A stretch of 64,000 nucleotides of DNA from Chitinophaga ginsengisegetis (lineage in GTDB: Bacteria; Bacteroidota; Bacteroidia; Chitinophagales; Chitinophagaceae). Made by a program: the position numbers and the translations under genes. This document shows, piece after piece, positions 1-7,013 of the stretch. Numbering within the stretch: position 1 is the stretch's first letter; each line of letters starts with the position of its first letter. The DNA lies in NCBI RefSeq assembly GCF_900168065.1, contig NZ_FUZZ01000002.1:496001-560000 (forward strand), given 5' to 3'. Under the pieces are notes generated by a model, which saw only the letters and a program-made list of their open reading frames with translations, was not told where the DNA came from and did no database searches.

Positions 1-730
1 CTTCGTTCTGATGAGGTTGTGCGTATTCACGTTTGCCGGTTACACCTTTCAGGTCACGCAGTTCTTCCTGTGCTTTTACCTGCACCTTGATCGCAGCGTG
101 TGCTGCTTCAATAGCGAGGATCAGATCTTCTTCCTGGCACTCTTTACTTTCACCTTCCACCATCATGATGTTCTTGTCGGTAGCACCGATGATGAAATCC
201 ATGTCGGCTTTAGCCAGTTCAGTACGGTTAGGGTTGATCACGAGTTTGCCATCAATGCGCGCTACGCGGCACTCAGAAATAATTTCCTGGATGGGAACGT
301 CGGATACAGCCAGTGCAGCAGATGCAGCCAGACAGGCCAGTGCATCGGGCATTACTTCGGGATCAGATGAAATCAGGGACACCAGTACCTGAACTTCACA
401 TAAATAATTGTCGGGGAACAGGGGACGCAGAGCGCGGTCAATCAAACGGGAAATAAGTACCTCGGAATCAGACAACCGGCCTTCACGCTTGAAAAAGGAA
501 CCCGGGATACGGCCTGCGGATGCAAACTTTTCCTGGTAATCAACTGTAAGGGGGAAGAAAGACTGGCCTGGTTTGGGTTCTTTATTTGCTACCACGGTGG
601 CCAGCAATATTGAATTCCCTAAACGCACCGTAACGGCACCGTCAGCCTGACGGGCCAACTTGCCGGTTTCGATGGTCACCATACGACCGTCTCCTATATC
701 GAATTTCACTGAAATAGGTGTCAGATTCAT
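1..730 (-). CDS. pnp: Polyribonucleotide nucleotidyltransferase (PNPase), N-terminal part, cut by window edge
   Basis: The first 243 residues of PNPase, the phosphorolytic 3'-to-5' exoribonuclease that degrades mRNA to nucleoside diphosphates. The ATG at 728-730 begins MNLTPISVKFDIGDGRMVTI, followed by the typical first RNase PH fold segment ETGKLARQADGAVTVRLGNS and then the RPLFP region. The rest of the gene (second RNase PH domain, KH and S1 domains) lies beyond position 1, so nothing can be said about its integrity. It sits downstream of rpsO on the same strand, the conserved rpsO-pnp order, but a strong hairpin terminator separates them, so pnp probably also depends on read-through or its own promoter. 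A weak promoter-like AAAAGGTA (complement TACCTTTT) lies near 786-793. Confidence 0.96.
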   Translation of the reverse strand, partial: MNLTPISVKFDIGDGRMVTIETGKLARQADGAVTVRLGNSILLATVVANKEPKPGQSFFPLTVDYQEKFASAGRIPGSFFKREGRLSDSEVLISRLIDRALRPLFPDNYLCEVQVLVSLISSDPEVMPDALACLAASAALAVSDVPIQEIISECRVARIDGKLVINPNRTELAKADMDFIIGATDKNIMMVEGESKECQEEDLILAIEAAHAAIKVQVKAQEELRDLKGVTGKREYAQPHQNE

Positions 731-798
731 AATAAAGTGAGGATTAAAAATAAAGTTATTCTTTTTTGATCGCTAAAGAACAACAAAAGGTATACATA

Positions 799-835
799 CA
801 AAAAAACTATTCCCAACCATATAAGTTGGGAATAG
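799..835 (-). terminator. Intrinsic terminator after rpsO
   Basis: A perfect 11-bp stem (CTATTCCCAAC at 807-817 with GTTGGGAATAG at 825-835) closes a 7-nt loop. On the minus strand it is followed by a run of seven U (plus-strand A run at 800-806). It lies 20 bp past the rpsO stop codon and before pnp, so it likely sets the rpsO:pnp transcript ratio. Confidence 0.85.
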
Positions 836-854
836 CGCTATAATTAAGTCATGG

Positions 855-1127
855 TTATTTCCTGATACCTAACTTCTCGATGAGGGCACGGTAGCCTGTG
901 AGGTTGGTTTTAGATAAATAGGAAAGCAAACGCTTTCTCTGGCCAACCATCTTCATCAAACCACGGTGGGTAGAAAAATCTTTTTTGTTTTGTTTCAGGT
1001 GACCGGAAATGCTGTTGATACGCTCAGTCAGCAGTGCGATTTGTGCTTCCACAGAGCCTGTATTTTTTTCGCTTCCACCAAATTCCTTAAAAATATTGGC
1101 TTTCTTTTCAACAGTTAAGTAAGACAT
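855..1127 (-). CDS. rpsO: 30S ribosomal protein S15
   Basis: Ribosomal protein S15, a primary binder of 16S rRNA in the central domain of the small subunit. The 90-residue product matches the family's usual 88-90 residues and contains the diagnostic segments NTGSVEAQIALLTERI, HLKQNKKDFSTHRGL and RKRLLSYL. The ATG at 1125-1127 is chosen because it gives the canonical length; an in-frame upstream extension would run into the promoter -7 box. Its own promoter (1179-1209) and terminator (799-835) make it a short transcript of about 370 nt with possible read-through into pnp. The 5' leader of roughly 45 nt is A/T-rich and shows no obvious pseudoknot of the E. coli S15 autoregulation type. Confidence 0.98.
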   Translation of the reverse strand: MSYLTVEKKANIFKEFGGSEKNTGSVEAQIALLTERINSISGHLKQNKKDFSTHRGLMKMVGQRKRLLSYLSKTNLTGYRALIEKLGIRK

Positions 1128-1178
1128 CTTTAAAAATAATAAGTAATAATAATGTTTTTTGTCGCTATTTTTCCGGTG

Positions 1179-1209
1179 CAAAGGTAATTTAAAAAATAGG
1201 AATTACCAA
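1179..1209 (-). promoter_or_regulatory. Bacteroidota-type promoter of rpsO
   Basis: On the minus strand: TTG (1209-1207), 20 nt, TACCTTTG (1186-1179), followed by CA. This is an exact match to the Bacteroidota vegetative promoter consensus TTG-N(17-23)-TAnnTTTG. Transcription should begin near 1173. Confidence 0.8.
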
Positions 1210-1275
1210 TTAACCGGAAATTAATAATAAATGAGGGATAATGTACATCTGTAAGATTTTCTTTCTCAACAACTC

Positions 1276-1971
1276 CTAAGAAGAGAAATTCACAGCTGCA
1301 TTATCCGTTACATGCCCGTTTTCTGTACGCAGTACTCTCGACGGGAATTTCTGTAATACAATGTAATCGTGTGTGGCCATCACTATGGCGGTTCCTTCGC
1401 GGCAGATACGGAATAACAGCTGCATAATACCATCGGAAGTTTCCGGATCCAGGTTACCCGTAGGCTCATCCGCCAGGATCAGTTTTGGCGAATTCAGCAT
1501 AGCACGGGCAATATCCACACGCTGCTGCTCTCCTCCCGATAACTCATACGGCATCTTAAAGCCTTTGGTACCCAACCCCACTTTTTCCAGTACATCCGTG
1601 ATCTTATTCTCCATTTCCTTTGGATCCTGCCAACCGGTTGCCCGGAGCGCAAATTTCAGGTTATCATGCACGTTGCGGTCGGTTAATAACTGAAAATCCT
1701 GGAATACCACACCCAGATTCCGGCGAAGATACGGCACTTTTTTCCAATCCATCTTCTTGAGATCAAAACCCACTACCTGTCCTGTGCCATCATTTAAAGG
1801 TAAATCGCCATACAATGTCTTTAACAAACTGGATTTCCCGGTACCGGTTTTACCAATGAGATATACAAATTCACCCTTATTCACCGTGATGTTCACATCA
1901 GATAATATCAATGAATGGCCCTGGTATATACTGGCGTTTGTTAATTGTATGATAGGTTGTTCAGGCGTCAT
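1276..1971 (-). CDS. ftsE: FtsE-type ABC ATPase
   Basis: ATP-binding cassette protein of the FtsE family, which with the membrane protein FtsX controls peptidoglycan hydrolases at the division septum. From the ATG at 1969-1971 the product has 231 residues: Walker A GKTGTGKSS at about 40-48, Q-loop VFQDFQLL, ABC signature LSGGEQQR at about 144-151 and Walker B LILADEPTGNLD at about 164-175. This start follows an AGGA-like purine tract; the longer frame opens only at a TTG (2004) that overlaps a promoter-like box CAAAAATA (2002-2009, complement TATTTTTG), so I prefer the ATG. No ftsX partner is next to it, as is common in this phylum. The general ABC fold allows LolD-like alternatives; the length and lack of a permease neighbour favour FtsE. 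Confidence 0.85.
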   Translation of the reverse strand: MTPEQPIIQLTNASIYQGHSLILSDVNITVNKGEFVYLIGKTGTGKSSLLKTLYGDLPLNDGTGQVVGFDLKKMDWKKVPYLRRNLGVVFQDFQLLTDRNVHDNLKFALRATGWQDPKEMENKITDVLEKVGLGTKGFKMPYELSGGEQQRVDIARAMLNSPKLILADEPTGNLDPETSDGIMQLLFRICREGTAIVMATHDYIVLQKFPSRVLRTENGHVTDNAAVNFSS

Positions 1972-2062
1972 GTCCTTTCTGTTTTTTACGGTCTGTGCGG
2001 ACAAAAATAACTAATTAAAAAATAACTCGTTGTGATAATATGTCAAATATCCATCTCTTTAA

Positions 2063-2098
2063 AACTAAAAAAATAGTTGTCGAACTAAACAATTAGTT
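2063..2098. promoter_or_regulatory. Twin 16-bp operators for the BlaI-family repressor
   Basis: Two dyads of identical architecture, AACTA-N6-TAGTT, occupy 2063-2078 and 2083-2098. Their centres are exactly 20 bp apart, about two helical turns. They lie 27 bp before blaI, in the gap it shares with divergent ftsE. BlaI/MecI dimers are known to bind such dyads in their own promoters, so autorepression by this BlaI protein is the natural inference. A poor promoter match (TTG 2077-2079, TAGTTTTA 2094-2101, short spacer) overlaps both dyads. Confidence 0.65.
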
Positions 2099-2124
2099 TT
2101 AACTTGGTTTTATAAACGAGCTAT

Positions 2125-2490
2125 ATGAAACAACTCACCAAAGCAGAAGAACAGATCATGCAGGCACTCTGGGAAACAGGACCCGCCTTCGTGAAAGATA
2201 TAATAGAAGTAATGCCGGAACCAAAACCACATTACAATACCGTATCTACCCTCGTGAAAATCCTGATTGAAAAAGGATTTGTTGACTTCAAAGCCTACGG
2301 TAAATCACACCAGTATTTTGCCCTTGTTACCAAAGACGCTTACAGCCACAAAACGGTCAACAATATTGTAAAAGGCTATTTCGACGGCTCCTTCAGCAAC
2401 ATGGTTTCTTTTTTTGTGAAAGAGAAAGAACTAAGTATCGCGGAACTGGAGAAACTGGTACAAAAAATTAAAGCAGCCCAAAAACCTTAA
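2125..2490 (+). CDS. BlaI/MecI/CopY-family transcriptional repressor
   Basis: A 121-residue winged-helix repressor of the penicillinase-repressor family. The N-terminal 75 residues show the family pattern LTKAEEQIMQALWETGPAFV, then the recognition segment PHYNTVSTLVKILIEKGFV; the C-terminal helices (about 90-121) would dimerise and carry the protease-cleaved linker. It lies 2 bp before the M56 protease gene (stop 2490, next ATG 2493), so the two are co-translated. In this family the membrane protease senses a signal and leads to repressor cleavage, relieving repression. In Bacteroidota these pairs are numerous and usually not linked to a beta-lactamase; none is seen here, so the signal and regulon are unknown. 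Confidence 0.93.
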   Translation: MKQLTKAEEQIMQALWETGPAFVKDIIEVMPEPKPHYNTVSTLVKILIEKGFVDFKAYGKSHQYFALVTKDAYSHKTVNNIVKGYFDGSFSNMVSFFVKEKELSIAELEKLVQKIKAAQKP

Positions 2491-2492
2491 CC

Positions 2493-4184
2493 ATGACAGT
2501 TCTGCTCACCTATCTCTCTAAAGTGATCATCTGTTCTGCCGTTTTATACGGCTACTATTATATTGCCCTGCGTAATAACCGCTTCCATCAATGGAACCGG
2601 TACTACCTGGTACTCATCACCCTGATTTCCCTGCTCACACCACTCCTGAAGATTCCACTGCCGGGTCAGGCAACCGAATCCTCCGCAGTATTATCTTATA
2701 CCGCGCGTATTGTTAATATCCGCGAAACCGTGATATCAGCCAGCCCGGGGATTAGCTCCGGCACTGTGCTTAACACATTATACATCGCGGTGATAGGGTT
2801 GCTGCTGACAAGAACGGTGATCAGTCTTTTCCGGATCAAAAACCTGATCCGCCGCAGCCAGGTACAGGAAATTCCTCCTTACCGGTTTGTAAAAAACAAG
2901 GATATCAAAGCACCCTTCTCTTTCTTCAGCTATATTTTCTGGGATCATCAAACTTCACTGAATTCGCCCGAAGGGCAACAGATCTTCAAACATGAACTGG
3001 TACACCTGCAGGAGAAACACAGCACAGATAAACTGTTCATGGAACTGGTAACGGCCGTGTGCTGGATCAATCCCTTCTTTCACCTGATAAAAAGGGAACT
3101 GGCGCTGGTGCATGAATTCCTGGCCGATAAAAAAGCAGCCGGGGAAGAAATAGCCGGCTACGCCCAAACCATCCTCCAGATGGCCTTTCAAAGCAAACAA
3201 TTCAGTATTACGAACGACTTTTTCCATCCGCCAATAAAAAGAAGAATTCTTATGCTGACACAATTCCACACCCCCAGGTTCAGTTACCTGCGACGCATCA
3301 TGGTGCTGCCACTGGCTGCATTCATTTTCTGCTCCCTTGCATTTGTGGCCGATAAGCGTCCGTCCGCCATTCCGGCGCTTACCGCCACTAACACCGTTGT
3401 ATCCACCCCCTCAGCGGTACCCGCGGCCAACCTTGCAATGGATACCACACCTGTGAAGAAGGTGAACAAAACGAAAGACAACGTTTACACTTTTGTAGAG
3501 CAGCCCCCTTCTTTCCCGGGTGGTGAGGAAGCGCTGGCAAAATATCTTTCCAGGAACATCCGGTATCCAAAAACTGCACAGGAAAAAAATATATCCGGTA
3601 CCGTGTTCGTAAGTTATGTGGTAAACGAAGAAGGTAATATCACGGATGTTCGCCTCCTGGGAAAAAATCCGGGCTTTGGTCTTGCTGAAGAAGCCATCCG
3701 CGTAGTAAAGGAAATGCCGCAGTGGGTACCTGGAAAACACCAGGGAAAAACGGTATCTGTACAGTTTAACCTGCCCATCCGCTTCATGCTGGATACCGGG
3801 AAACAGGCGCCCAAACCCGGTGGTCAAACCGTGAACTTCCCGCCACCGAACAATAATAATAACGAAGTATTCACCTTCGTTGAACATCCACCGAAATTTC
3901 CAGGCGGTGAGAACGCGCTCGGACTATATCTCAATAAAAACATCCGTTACCCGGAAGAGGCACAGAAAGCCAAAATAGGCGGTACCACTTTTGTGCAGTT
4001 TGTTGTGGATGCAGATGGCAGCATCCGTGATGTGAAAACAATAGGTGCAAAGAAAGGCTACGGCCTTGAAGATGAAGCGATAAGAGTAGTCAAAGCCATG
4101 CCGAAATGGGAGCCAGGCGTGCAAAACGAACACCAGGTAGCTGTGCAGTTTAATCTTCCTATCAGGTTTAGTTTACAAAACTAA
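2493..4184 (+). CDS. BlaR1-like M56 membrane metalloprotease with two TonB C-terminal domains
   Basis: A 563-residue integral membrane zinc protease partner of the BlaI repressor. Hydrophobic helices lie near 4-24, 36-56, 92-113 and 270-288. The M56 catalytic motif HELVH is at 167-171, with a downstream HEFLAD (207-212) supplying a likely third ligand. Instead of the penicillin-binding sensor of BlaR1, the part after the last helix holds two copies of a TonB C-terminal-like domain (about 335-432 and 462-560). Each begins with a PPxFPGGExAL segment and ends in VQFNLPIRF. The copies are clearly related, which suggests internal duplication. I infer a periplasmic sensing role for them. The gene is followed by a strong terminator. 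Confidence 0.9.
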   Translation: MTVLLTYLSKVIICSAVLYGYYYIALRNNRFHQWNRYYLVLITLISLLTPLLKIPLPGQATESSAVLSYTARIVNIRETVISASPGISSGTVLNTLYIAVIGLLLTRTVISLFRIKNLIRRSQVQEIPPYRFVKNKDIKAPFSFFSYIFWDHQTSLNSPEGQQIFKHELVHLQEKHSTDKLFMELVTAVCWINPFFHLIKRELALVHEFLADKKAAGEEIAGYAQTILQMAFQSKQFSITNDFFHPPIKRRILMLTQFHTPRFSYLRRIMVLPLAAFIFCSLAFVADKRPSAIPALTATNTVVSTPSAVPAANLAMDTTPVKKVNKTKDNVYTFVEQPPSFPGGEEALAKYLSRNIRYPKTAQEKNISGTVFVSYVVNEEGNITDVRLLGKNPGFGLAEEAIRVVKEMPQWVPGKHQGKTVSVQFNLPIRFMLDTGKQAPKPGGQTVNFPPPNNNNNEVFTFVEHPPKFPGGENALGLYLNKNIRYPEEAQKAKIGGTTFVQFVVDADGSIRDVKTIGAKKGYGLEDEAIRVVKAMPKWEPGVQNEHQVAVQFNLPIRFSLQN

Positions 4185-4205
4185 CACAACTATAAACAAT
4201 CAATG

Positions 4206-4245
4206 AAGAAAGGCCACCGGTTAAAACGGTGGCCTTTCTTATTAA
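4206..4245 (+). terminator. Intrinsic terminator of the blaI-M56 operon
   Basis: A perfect 14-bp stem (4206-4219 with 4227-4240, core GGCCACCG/CGGTGGCC) has a 7-nt loop and a T-rich 3' flank. It starts 21 bp past the M56 protease stop codon. Confidence 0.85.
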
Positions 4246-4265
4246 AATACGGTTATTACTTCTCC

Positions 4266-4430
4266 GATACGTCTTGGATACTTCTTGGATACTTAGGACT
4301 CGTGTATGTGTCGTATTCCCTATACAGTTCCTATACAGTCCCTATACACTCCCTATACTGTTCCTATACTGTTCCCATACACTCACCATACACTCACAAT
4401 ACACTCCCCATACACTCCCCATACACTATG
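4266..4430. repeat. 11-bp tandem repeat array, 15 units in constant phase
   Basis: Fifteen consecutive 11-bp units start at 4266, 4277, 4288 and so on to 4420 without any phase slip. The first units read GATACTTCTTG-like; units 4 and 5 are degenerate; units 6-15 read YATACASTCYC (for example TATACACTCCC, CATACACTCCC). The array fills most of the gap between the M56 gene terminator and the purM terminator. Frames across it give Tyr/Ser/Pro-rich translations, but they begin inside the terminator, so I do not call a gene. A related three-unit array is at 28298-28330. Confidence 0.9.
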
Positions 4431-4433
4431 AAT

Positions 4434-4467
4434 AAAAAATCCTGCCCACTTTGCCGGTGAACAGGAT
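4434..4467 (-). terminator. Terminator of purM, possibly bidirectional
   Basis: A stem ATCCTG (4439-4444)/CAGGAT (4462-4467) with an inner CCAC/GGTG helix. An A run at 4434-4439 becomes the U run on the minus strand. It lies 21 bp beyond the purM stop. Confidence 0.65.
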
Positions 4468-4487
4468 ACTTTTTTAACACTATCTTC

Positions 4488-5663
4488 CTAATACACAAAA
4501 GTACCGGCCGGCGCTTTCACCGTCACTTTCTTTTCTTCAGCGGCCTCTACCCTGCCTATAATCTGTGCATCGATATTAAAGCTTTTGGAAATGCTGATAA
4601 TGTCGGCGGCTATTGCTTCCGGCACATACAGTTCCATCCTGTGGCCCATGTTAAATACCTGGTACATTTCCTTCCAGGGGGTACCGGACTGCTCCTGGAT
4701 AAGACTGAACAACGGAGGTACCGGGAACAGGTTATCCTTGATCACGTGCAGTTTCTCGATAAAATGCAGCACTTTGGTTTGAGCGCCGCCACTGCAATGC
4801 ACCATCCCATGAATCTGCGGACGGAATTGCTCCAGCACTTTTTTGATCACCGGTGCATAGGTGCGGGTGGGCGACAATACCAGCTTGCCTGCATCCACGG
4901 CGCCAAAGCCCGGAATATCTATTTTATCTGTCAGCGATTTTTTACCACTGAATACCAGTTCATAAGGAATATTGGGATCAAAGCTTTCGGGGTATTTCTC
5001 CGCAATAGCTTTGCTGAATACATCGTGACGGGCACTGGTAAGACCATTGCTACCCATACCGCCGTTATATTCTGTTTCGTAAGTGGCCTGACCGTACGAT
5101 GCCAGTCCCACTACCACATCTCCCGCCTGGATACGATCATTGGAGATCACATCTTCGCGTTTCATGCGGCAGGTAACAGTGGAATCCACGATGATAGTAC
5201 GTACCAGGTCGCCCACATCGGCGGTTTCCCCACCGGTGGAATAAATACTGATACCGTGGTTCCGCAGTTCTGCCAGGATTTCTTCCGTGCCATTGATGAT
5301 GGCGGCAATTACTTCACCCGGCAGCAATTGTTTGTTGCGGCCAATGGTGGAAGAAAGGAGGATATTATCTGTAGCGCCCACACAAAGCAGGTCGTCCATG
5401 TTCATGATAATTGCATCCTGGGCTATGCCTTTCCAAACGCCCAGATCACCGGTTTCTTTCCAATAAATATAAGCCAGGGAAGATTTGGTGCCGGCGCCAT
5501 CTGCGTGCATGATATTGCAATAGGCTTCATCGCCCCCTAAAATATCGGGTACAATTTTGCAGAATGCCTTGGGGAAAAGACCCTTATCAATGTTTTTAAT
5601 GGCATTATGCACATCTTCCTTACCTGCTGAAACACCACGTTTGGCGTAAATATTATTATCCAC
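4488..5663 (-). CDS. purM: Phosphoribosylformylglycinamidine cyclo-ligase (AIR synthetase)
   Basis: PurM closes FGAM to aminoimidazole ribotide with ATP in the fifth step of de novo purine synthesis. The 391-residue product is longer than the E. coli enzyme (345) but shows family landmarks: YAKRGVSAGKEDV at the N-terminus, the glycine-rich HADGAGTKSSLAY, the metal/ATP segment NMDDLLCVGA and the later GGETADVGDLV. The extra length is spread over the central and C-terminal parts and I take it as the Bacteroidota form. The start is a GTG (5661-5663); no in-frame ATG lies nearby. It is transcribed alone, divergently from ribF, with a TACTTTTG promoter box at 5723-5730. Confidence 0.93.
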   Translation of the reverse strand: MDNNIYAKRGVSAGKEDVHNAIKNIDKGLFPKAFCKIVPDILGGDEAYCNIMHADGAGTKSSLAYIYWKETGDLGVWKGIAQDAIIMNMDDLLCVGATDNILLSSTIGRNKQLLPGEVIAAIINGTEEILAELRNHGISIYSTGGETADVGDLVRTIIVDSTVTCRMKREDVISNDRIQAGDVVVGLASYGQATYETEYNGGMGSNGLTSARHDVFSKAIAEKYPESFDPNIPYELVFSGKKSLTDKIDIPGFGAVDAGKLVLSPTRTYAPVIKKVLEQFRPQIHGMVHCSGGAQTKVLHFIEKLHVIKDNLFPVPPLFSLIQEQSGTPWKEMYQVFNMGHRMELYVPEAIAADIISISKSFNIDAQIIGRVEAAEEKKVTVKAPAGTFVY

Positions 5664-5722
5664 CGGGAAATAAATAAATATGTAAATAAAAAATAAACTA
5701 AATAAAGATGCTCTTCAGGCTG

Positions 5723-5730
5723 CAAAAGTA
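5723..5730 (-). promoter_or_regulatory. -7 box of the purM promoter
   Basis: CAAAAGTA on the plus strand reads TACTTTTG on the minus strand, a full match to TAnnTTTG. It lies 60 bp before the purM GTG. I see no clean TTG at the expected -33 distance. Confidence 0.5.
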
Positions 5731-5763
5731 ACAGATTCCATGCAGAATGCCCGCCGAATGTGT

Positions 5764-5771
5764 TAGATTTG
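5764..5771 (+). promoter_or_regulatory. -7 box of the ribF promoter
   Basis: TAGATTTG followed by CA matches the Bacteroidota -7 consensus and lies 30 bp before the ribF ATG. It is back to back with the purM box, giving a compact divergent promoter. The -33 element is poor. Confidence 0.5.
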
Positions 5772-5800
5772 CACGGCGATTTTGATAGTTATTGATTTAT

Positions 5801-6739
5801 ATGCAGGTTCACAGGGACTTAGACCATTTACCGGAATTCCGTAATGCTATTATCACGATAGGCACTTTCGACGGAGTACATGCAGGCCACCGCTTCATTA
5901 TTGAACAATTGGAGCAGGCTGCCGATACCTGCGGTGGAGAAACCGTGATCATTACCTTTGATCCGCATCCGCGGGAAGTATTACAACCCAAACCTAATAA
6001 CATCCGGCTGCTGACTACCCTGCCTGAAAAAATTGCCTTGCTGGAACGTGCCGGTATCGATCACCTGGTAGTAGTACCTTTTACCAAAGAATTTTCTGAG
6101 ATGCCCGCCCGCAGTTACCTGGAAGACTTCCTGGTAGCGCGCTTCAAGCCGCATACCATTATCATAGGTTACGACCACCGGTTTGGTCATAACCGGGAAG
6201 GCGGATTGGAACTGCTGGAAGCAGAACAGCAGCAGTATGGTTTTACCCTGATAGAAATTCCGCAACAGGTAGTGCATGATCTTACAGTGAGTTCTACCAA
6301 AATCCGCAAAAGCCTGCAGGAAGGCGGTATCCGGCTCGCCAATGAATTACTGGACTACACTTATTTCTTAACCGGCACTGTGGTGCATGGCGATAAAATG
6401 GGCCGGCAGCTGGGTTATCCAACCGCCAATCTGCACCTGACAGATGAAAGAAAGCTGATTCCTGCTGAAGGGATTTATGCCGTAAATGCGCAACTCAGCG
6501 GTCGCAGTGAATTATTACCCGCCGTTATGAGCATCGGCTTCCGCCCTACTTTCAATGGCACTGATCTGCGCCTGGAAGTACACATCTTTGATTTTAAGGA
6601 AGATATTTACGGACAGGAATTGACCGTTCACTTTGTAGAATACATCCGCTCCAACCTGAAATTTGACAATATAGATGCCCTGATAGTGCAGATGGATAAA
6701 GATTCTGCCCAAGCGAAGGAGATCCTGGCGAAGATTTAG
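5801..6739 (+). CDS. ribF: Bifunctional riboflavin kinase / FAD synthetase
   Basis: RibF phosphorylates riboflavin to FMN and then adenylates it to FAD in the cytosol. The 312-residue protein has the nucleotidyltransferase motif GTFDGVHAGH (HxGH at 27-30) and the ISSTKIR-like VSSTKIRKSL motif of the N-terminal FAD synthetase domain. A C-terminal kinase domain of about 125 residues carries GRQLGYPTANL and FNGTDLRLEVHIFDF. I use the ATG at 5801 rather than an in-frame TTG at 5792. The stop overlaps the end of the convergent small membrane gene by 3 bp. No FMN riboswitch is visible upstream. Confidence 0.95.
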   Translation: MQVHRDLDHLPEFRNAIITIGTFDGVHAGHRFIIEQLEQAADTCGGETVIITFDPHPREVLQPKPNNIRLLTTLPEKIALLERAGIDHLVVVPFTKEFSEMPARSYLEDFLVARFKPHTIIIGYDHRFGHNREGGLELLEAEQQQYGFTLIEIPQQVVHDLTVSSTKIRKSLQEGGIRLANELLDYTYFLTGTVVHGDKMGRQLGYPTANLHLTDERKLIPAEGIYAVNAQLSGRSELLPAVMSIGFRPTFNGTDLRLEVHIFDFKEDIYGQELTVHFVEYIRSNLKFDNIDALIVQMDKDSAQAKEILAKI

Positions 6740-7005
6740 AATTCTTCTCCCAGCAGCTCCGTCTTTTCTTCTTTCTTTTTAGGAGGTTTCATTAAACGGA
6801 CCCCACGCCAGAGGAAAAAAGCAGAAGCGATCACATAAAAGCACATCACCAATGCGGTGTTGGTGCTCATTCTAAAATCCACACCGATGCTTCCCTTATG
6901 AATAGTAATAATATTCATCAGCACAATCAGCGCACAGAAACTACTTAAGCAGAAACACAGCAAGCCAAACAGCAACCTGAATATCTTTTTTACCCCAATA
7001 GCCAT
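6736..7005 (-). CDS. Small two-helix membrane protein, unknown function
   Basis: An 89-residue protein with two hydrophobic segments (about 7-31 and 50-68) and a short, highly charged tail (PPKKKEEKTELLGEEF). I do not recognise a named family. It follows holA on the same strand with 8 bp between them, so it is probably co-transcribed with the exonuclease and holA. Its stop codon overlaps the ribF stop on the other strand. The topology would place both termini on the same side of the membrane; a positive-rich segment follows helix 2. Confidence 0.75.
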   Translation of the reverse strand: MAIGVKKIFRLLFGLLCFCLSSFCALIVLMNIITIHKGSIGVDFRMSTNTALVMCFYVIASAFFLWRGVRLMKPPKKKEEKTELLGEEF

Positions 7006-7013
7006 AGAAATAA

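Noticed and set aside
2125..4184. Beta-lactam resistance locus
   Set aside because: BlaI and an M56 protease are present, but no beta-lactamase or penicillin-binding sensor domain is encoded here; such pairs are common without resistance genes.
4266..4430. CRISPR array
   Set aside because: Units are 11 bp with no spacers and no cas genes nearby.
4203..4460. Open frames with Tyr/Ser/Pro-rich repeats over the 11-bp array
   Set aside because: They start inside the terminator stem, and the 11-bp period simply yields an 11-residue periodic translation in any frame.
5664..5800. FMN riboswitch upstream of ribF or purine riboswitch upstream of purM
   Set aside because: The gap is only 137 bp, holds two back-to-back promoter boxes, and shows none of the conserved riboswitch helices.
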